From Takakia lepidozioides (Eukaryota; Streptophyta; Takakiopsida; Takakiales; Takakiaceae): a stretch of DNA of 60,000 nt. Shown here piece by piece: positions 55,801 through 60,000 of this stretch. The translations under genes and the position numbers were made by a program. The DNA lies in contig CM060733.1 in NCBI GenBank assembly GCA_030704615.1, positions 58,468,001 to 58,528,000 on the forward strand, in the 5' to 3' direction. Numbering within the stretch: the stretch's first letter is position 1; each line of letters starts with the position of its first letter. The notes beneath the pieces are model-generated. The model had not been told where the DNA came from and did no database searches. It saw only the letters and a list, made by a program, of their open reading frames with translations.

Positions 55801-57708
55801 TGAGGTTGACTTTGCCGAGATCTACAAGAACTCCTTGCTCTATCAGTAAGCACTACCTCCTTGCAAAAAGATCACTCAGCTTCAATTTTCTGGTACAAAA
55901 TAGCATCTGTTTTATGATTTATTGAGCACCACTCTCATGGTGTCCATACACATCAAATCTTGCAGTATGCAAGATGTGTATCTTGTAGTGAAGGCTTATG
56001 CACTGACATCTGTCACTGGATGTGGGAACAGGAAAAACCAGACACTGGTAAAGGAGCTCAGCAGACCATCCCCTGATGCCCAGGACCTGTATTTTCCATC
56101 GAAGTATTCACAGTCCTTCTTATCACAGCTGAGGTCATGCCTGTGGAAGCAGCAAATGACGTACTGGCGCAGTCCCGACTACAATTGTGTGCGATTTGCC
56201 TTCTCTGCTGTTGCAGCTGTGCTGTTTGGCACTATCTTCTGGAACCTCGGGCAAAAAACGTGAGCTCTTAATGTGTTGTAGCTTTATGCCAGGTTTACAA
56301 AGGTTGCACCTACAACCGTTCCGGTAGTCACACAGCTGAGCTGGAAATTCTTGAATGGATGACTAACCTATGTCTCCTGACCTACAATTAAATAGTCTCT
56401 GACGTCCGTATGGGGTATAGTGCTCTTGAGAAAGATTCTATAGAGATCTGTGATTGCTCTTCCCCTTGTCTAATCTTGGGTTACCTTCTGGGTCACCATG
56501 TGTCAGAACCCAAAAATTCCACCCGGCAAATCTAATAATTTCTGAGGTTGGGAATTGGTTGTGGAAACTCGTACAGACAACAGTCGCAGGACCTCTTCAC
56601 CACCATGGGGGCGATTTACGGTGCAGTGTTGTTTCTTGGGATCAACAACTGTGGAACAGTCCAGCCTATGGTGGGCATTGAGCGCACCGTCATGTACAGA
56701 GAGCGAGCAGCAGGGATGTACTCTGCCATACCGTATGCTTTGGCCCAGGCAAGCCATTTTCCCCACCCCGTTTTATTCTGAGAATCTTTCTTAATTTTCA
56801 ATGAGACCCCTCAAGGCCCACTATACTGATAGTTGATTGGGGCGTGGGTGACAATGCCCAAAGGACTATGTTCAGCTTCCAAGGTAAGGTTTCATCTTTG
56901 ATACAAATTGTGGAAGTAGAATGCCACAGCTTCAGCTTATGCTGTTGGTTCAATGAGAGGTTCTTCACATGCTCTCCCTCTCTTTGACTGGCCTGGATGT
57001 TATAGATAGCTGGCTAATTTGTATCATGCTGTGTCTCTATGAACAGGTGTTGATCGAGATTCCTTACACACTTGTCCAAACACTGGTTTATGGAGTGATC
57101 ACATACTCCATGATAGGCTTCGAATGGACTGCAGTAAAGTTCTGCTGGTATCTGTACATGATGTACTTCACATTCATTTACTACACATACTACGGTATGA
57201 TGATGGTCGCTCTCACCCCCAACACTCAAATTGCAACAATCGTGGCATCTTTTTTCTACTCATTCTTCAACCTCTTCTCGGGATTCTTGATCCCACAGCC
57301 GGTATGGGGTCCCATCCCTTTTCCTCAGTTCCTTTCTTAAGTCTTTACTTATCGTTTTTGTGGTTTGTGCGATCGTCCCCACCACAGAAAAATATCACTC
57401 TACTGATCAAAGCTTCATGGGTTTGGTCTCTGCAGAAAATTCCCAAATGGTGGGTTTGGTATTACTGGATTTGTCCAGTGGCATGGACAATCTATGGTCT
57501 TATTGTATCCCAGTTTGGCGATATTACAACTCCACTGAATGTGGCGGGAGGGGATGATAAACACAGCGTGAAGGAGTTTCTAGTAAGCTATTTTGGATTT
57601 CACCATGACTTTCTTCCAGTGGTGGCGTGCGTACTGCCTGCATTTGCTCTTCTCTTTGCGGGAGTCTTCATCTTTGGGATCAAGTTCTTGAGCTTTCAGA
57701 ACCGCTGA
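46839..57708 (+). CDS. Full-size ABCG transporter, PDR type
   Basis: 23 exons: 46839-47206, 47440-47560, 47754-47842, 48370-48454, 48775-48934, 49115-49191, 49382-49435, 49544-49634, 50059-50360, 50477-50758, 50962-51278, 51451-51715, 51975-52134, 52964-53113, 53315-53514, 53959-54291, 54690-54980, 55243-55326, 55712-55845, 56032-56259, 56577-56748, 57047-57301, 57436-57708. Total 4491 nt, about 1496 residues, slightly above the usual 1420-1470. Layout NBD1-TMD1-NBD2-TMD2: Walker [10 protein letters not shown] (about 200), signature ISGGQKKR (about 340), Walker B AMFMDE; second Walker [10 protein letters not shown] (about 941), signature [10 protein letters not shown], Walker [16 protein letters not shown] landmarks: [36 protein letters not shown]. 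Probably a plasma-membrane ATP-driven exporter of lipids, hormones or defence compounds; the substrate is not deducible. Intron 21 starts with GC rather than GT. Intron 13 carries a LINE fragment. Confidence 0.95.
52200..52700 (-). mobile_element. LINE 3' fragment in transporter intron 13
   Basis: Minus-strand sequence encodes [12 protein letters not shown], matching IEIGRWENLQ of the LINE tail at 20480-20510. It is followed by the family's 3' UTR (ACTTTATAACGTC ... GCTTATGGGAC, 52350-52400). It lies antisense to the host gene inside an intron, is 5'-truncated, and appears harmless to splicing because the flanking exons join in frame. Confidence 0.7.
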
Positions 57709-58315
57709 GCTTCTGCCAGGCCACGCTCAGTGCAGTCTGAGATAAATTTGATTTGGTGAGCACCTGATGTGGCACCCTCTACTCAGACCTTTGGAGAAAA
57801 TACAGAAGATGCAGGCCTGAACAAGTTCCATCTCTGCTGCTTGCCACTTGCTGATTGTCTCCTAGACGACCCCTATGGTCGTTTTGAAGTATGTCACTTG
57901 CACGGAACCTCTTTCTCCTAGGGGGTGTACAGTACGTAACGGACACATGTTCAGGGCTGGCATCCAGCTTGTAGATTGCTAAAAGATCTTACCTCTAGTA
58001 GAGCTGAGAGTTTCTGTATTCTACCTTGTAGTATAGTAACTTTCTATCTCAGAGCTCAGCAAGGTGAGCTCCTTGAAGAGAGGTGCTCAACATTCCTCAT
58101 CAGAGAAAGAGACTAAAGCTTGAAAAGCAGTGGCAGCGGAGGTGATACAGTTACGCACCCTGGATTGACCAGTATACAATGGTCAATCAAGGCAATTAGC
58201 ACAGACACTGTTCTCATGTTAAACAGATTCAAACAGCTTCTTGCCAACATTTTAGAAGTGCAGGTTGAGGACCATGATCCTCTTACAAACAATCACCTCC
58301 CCATGGAAAGAGAAA
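57709..58315 (+). other. 3' flank of the transporter gene
   Basis: Probable 3' UTR and downstream DNA; no canonical AATAAA could be confidently chosen, and no other gene is seen. Confidence 0.35.
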
Positions 58316-59790
58316 TGAAATGAAATGAAATGGTACTTTATAATGTCCGCGGAAAGCTCATAGAGCTTATGGGACAAAATGGAAACATGAGAGAGGAAGA
58401 AAACTAGTGAGTTCCAATGGAAGAATTCAATGAATGGTTGCAGTGTACACTTGGTTCTGTGACTGTTTTGTCATTGCAAATGTGCCGCCACCTTTGCAGA
58501 TTTTGCTCATTTTAGTTGACCGATTTCCTTTACTAGTTAATCTATCTTCACAAGCTGTCATTTGTATCATGCCTCTCAGTATCTTTATTACCAAGACATG
58601 TATCTTCACATCCAGTCACCCCCATGAAGATGCCGTTAAATGATGGGAAAGAGTACTTTGTAGCGTCCACGGAAAGCTCGAAAAGCTTATTGGACGAGGA
58701 AGAAAGGAACAAGAGAGAAGGGCCACAAACAGCTCAAAAGATAAGAGAAGAAATGAGATGGTACTCTATAGCGTCCGCGAGAAGCTCAAAGAGTTCATGT
58801 GACAAAGGAAGAAAAAAGAAAAGGAAAAGGGGCCACAAACAACCCAAAAGCAACTAAAGGTCAAGGGATTGTCTAAGCCTCAATGCTTTATGCAGGTAAG
58901 CTGCCAAGCTGATCGTCGTAAGGGAAGATCTCCCTGAGAGATTGGGTAGGCCTATCCCGGAACAGACAGCTGAATCTCCTCTGGATCTCGAAGTATAAAT
59001 AGACAACTGCATCTCCCACGGATCTCGAAGTATAAAGAGCAGTGAAAAAAGAAATGTACCTCATTTTCGATCTCCCTGTAGTTCCCAGTGCAAGCGGGGC
59101 ATGGTCTTTCTTCACGATGCAGATTTTCCCACCTCCCAGTCTCTATCCTCAAACTTGGGAGCCCACCTTGACCCTCCCCAATGCCCTTAGAAGGGCCGGA
59201 GATGGAGCTGCAGACAGGTTAGGTCACGTGGAACCAAGAATGTCTCCCAATAGAAGATAGAATTCCAGTTTCGTCGCGTGGCTGGTTTCCATGTCCGCCT
59301 GACGTGCAGTTCCATAAGTTCTCTTCTGATGCATCTATTGCGGATCGCAATATCCACCCCCTCAGCATTTTGTGACAGTAGGGAAGATTGTAAGGACAAT
59401 GGCCTCGGTTTGAAGTGGGAGGCAGGCAAAATTCCGCACGTAGAATTTGTGATGGTGTTGTCCCTCTAGTTCCAAGCATTCCTTGGAGGAAAGACGATTA
59501 CAGTGGGTCTACATTTTGTTCCCCTCAGGAATCTGGGACACCAAACCAAGTGCTCAGAACTAACAGCCCCACAAGTGGTGGCATCGGTGACAACCGAGAT
59601 GAAGATCCACTTTTTGGTTGGGGGTGAGGCAGGTGTATTTGTTTGCATTTAGCCTGAAGGTGTATGGAGGCAGCCTTGCCCTCGTCAATCTATACATAGC
59701 AGTGGATGCAAACTGGAATTTGGGGGAGGGGATAACCAGCCCCAGGTATGCGTATGATTTCACTCTTGGGTGGGAGGGCTTGTAACCTTT
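58316..59790 (-). mobile_element. 5'-truncated LINE copy with stacked 3' tails
   Basis: Minus-strand pieces match the LINE at 17595-20850: YAYLGLVIP and FRLNANKYTCLTPNQKVDLH (59763-59560), RRELMELHVRRTWKP (about 59350), and LRIETGRWENLHREERPCPA with FFFHCSLYFEIRGR (59152-58952). The 3' UTR signature (GGTACTTTATAATGTCCGCG ... GAGCTTATGGGAC) occurs three times: 58316-58400, 58640-58740 and 58745-58860. This suggests successive insertions of truncated copies into the same tail. All frames are broken. Confidence 0.78.
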
Positions 59791-60000
59791 TAAGAAAAAT
59801 TGTAAGCGGGAAGAAACCGTAGCTGTAGACGCTACGGTTCCGGGTCCTGCAGCTCCTTAGAGTCACGTCTCTCAGCCACGGCTAACAATTCATGCAGCAA
59901 ACACCAAACTTCTGGTTTCAACCTGCATGCAAGAGAACCTGGTTAAGTCACGCATGTGGGCTCCTAAATTTCCCTCCCTTTTCAACAATGGAAGCTCCGG
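59791..60000. other. Window end, nothing recognised
   Basis: Contains a short fold-back around 59815-59845 (ACCGTAGCTG...CTACGGTTCC). No coding features. Confidence 0.35.

Overview
This is nuclear DNA from a streptophyte, either a green plant or a charophyte alga. The reasoning is the 23-exon full-size ABCG (pleiotropic drug resistance, PDR type) transporter gene, short GT-AG introns, and a dense layer of plant-type transposons. A seedless lineage (charophyte, bryophyte, lycophyte or fern) is plausible because cytosine-methyltransferase-bearing Ty3/gypsy elements are known from charophytes, but the species cannot be fixed from sequence alone. The only clearly intact host gene is the transporter at 46839-57708; its 23 exons sum to 4491 nt, an exact multiple of three without stops. 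This argues that the frameshifts elsewhere are real decay rather than poor sequence.

Layout. 1-7200 is the right part of a two-gene module: a 116-bp palindromic tandem array, a minus-strand gene start, and a divergent plus-strand gene for a Mutator-like transposase with a SWIM zinc finger. 7205-8366 and 17595-20850 are two halves of one LINE. The 9.2 kb between them (8367-17594) is a second, decayed copy of the same two-gene module, carrying a ParB-like multi-exon minus gene whose introns hold 17 copies of a 24-bp palindrome, and a broken transposase gene. The LINE reading frame rejoins exactly when the module is removed, so the module behaves as a large mobile element. A 680-bp solo LTR sits inside the LINE.

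21454-26262 (plus strand) and 29357-40028 (minus strand) are two members of an unusual Ty3/gypsy lineage. Both have termini of the form A1 - internal - B1 A2 B2 (split direct repeats), 4-bp target duplications, TGTC/GACA ends, a palindromic B1/A2 junction, a DDE integrase ending in a PHD finger, and a stem-loop in A whose loop is complementary to the sequence just after A1 (possible self-priming). The longer copy also carries gag, protease, a DNA cytosine methyltransferase domain between protease and reverse transcriptase, and an unidentified leader ORF. The shorter copy is a non-autonomous derivative.

40029-46838 is mostly non-coding, with a 1.09-kb hAT-type MITE (8-bp target duplication, GGTTCC-rich ends) and two small fold-back elements upstream of the transporter. 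The transporter is followed by 5'-truncated LINE copies in minus orientation (58316-59790). Another LINE 3' end lies in transporter intron 13.
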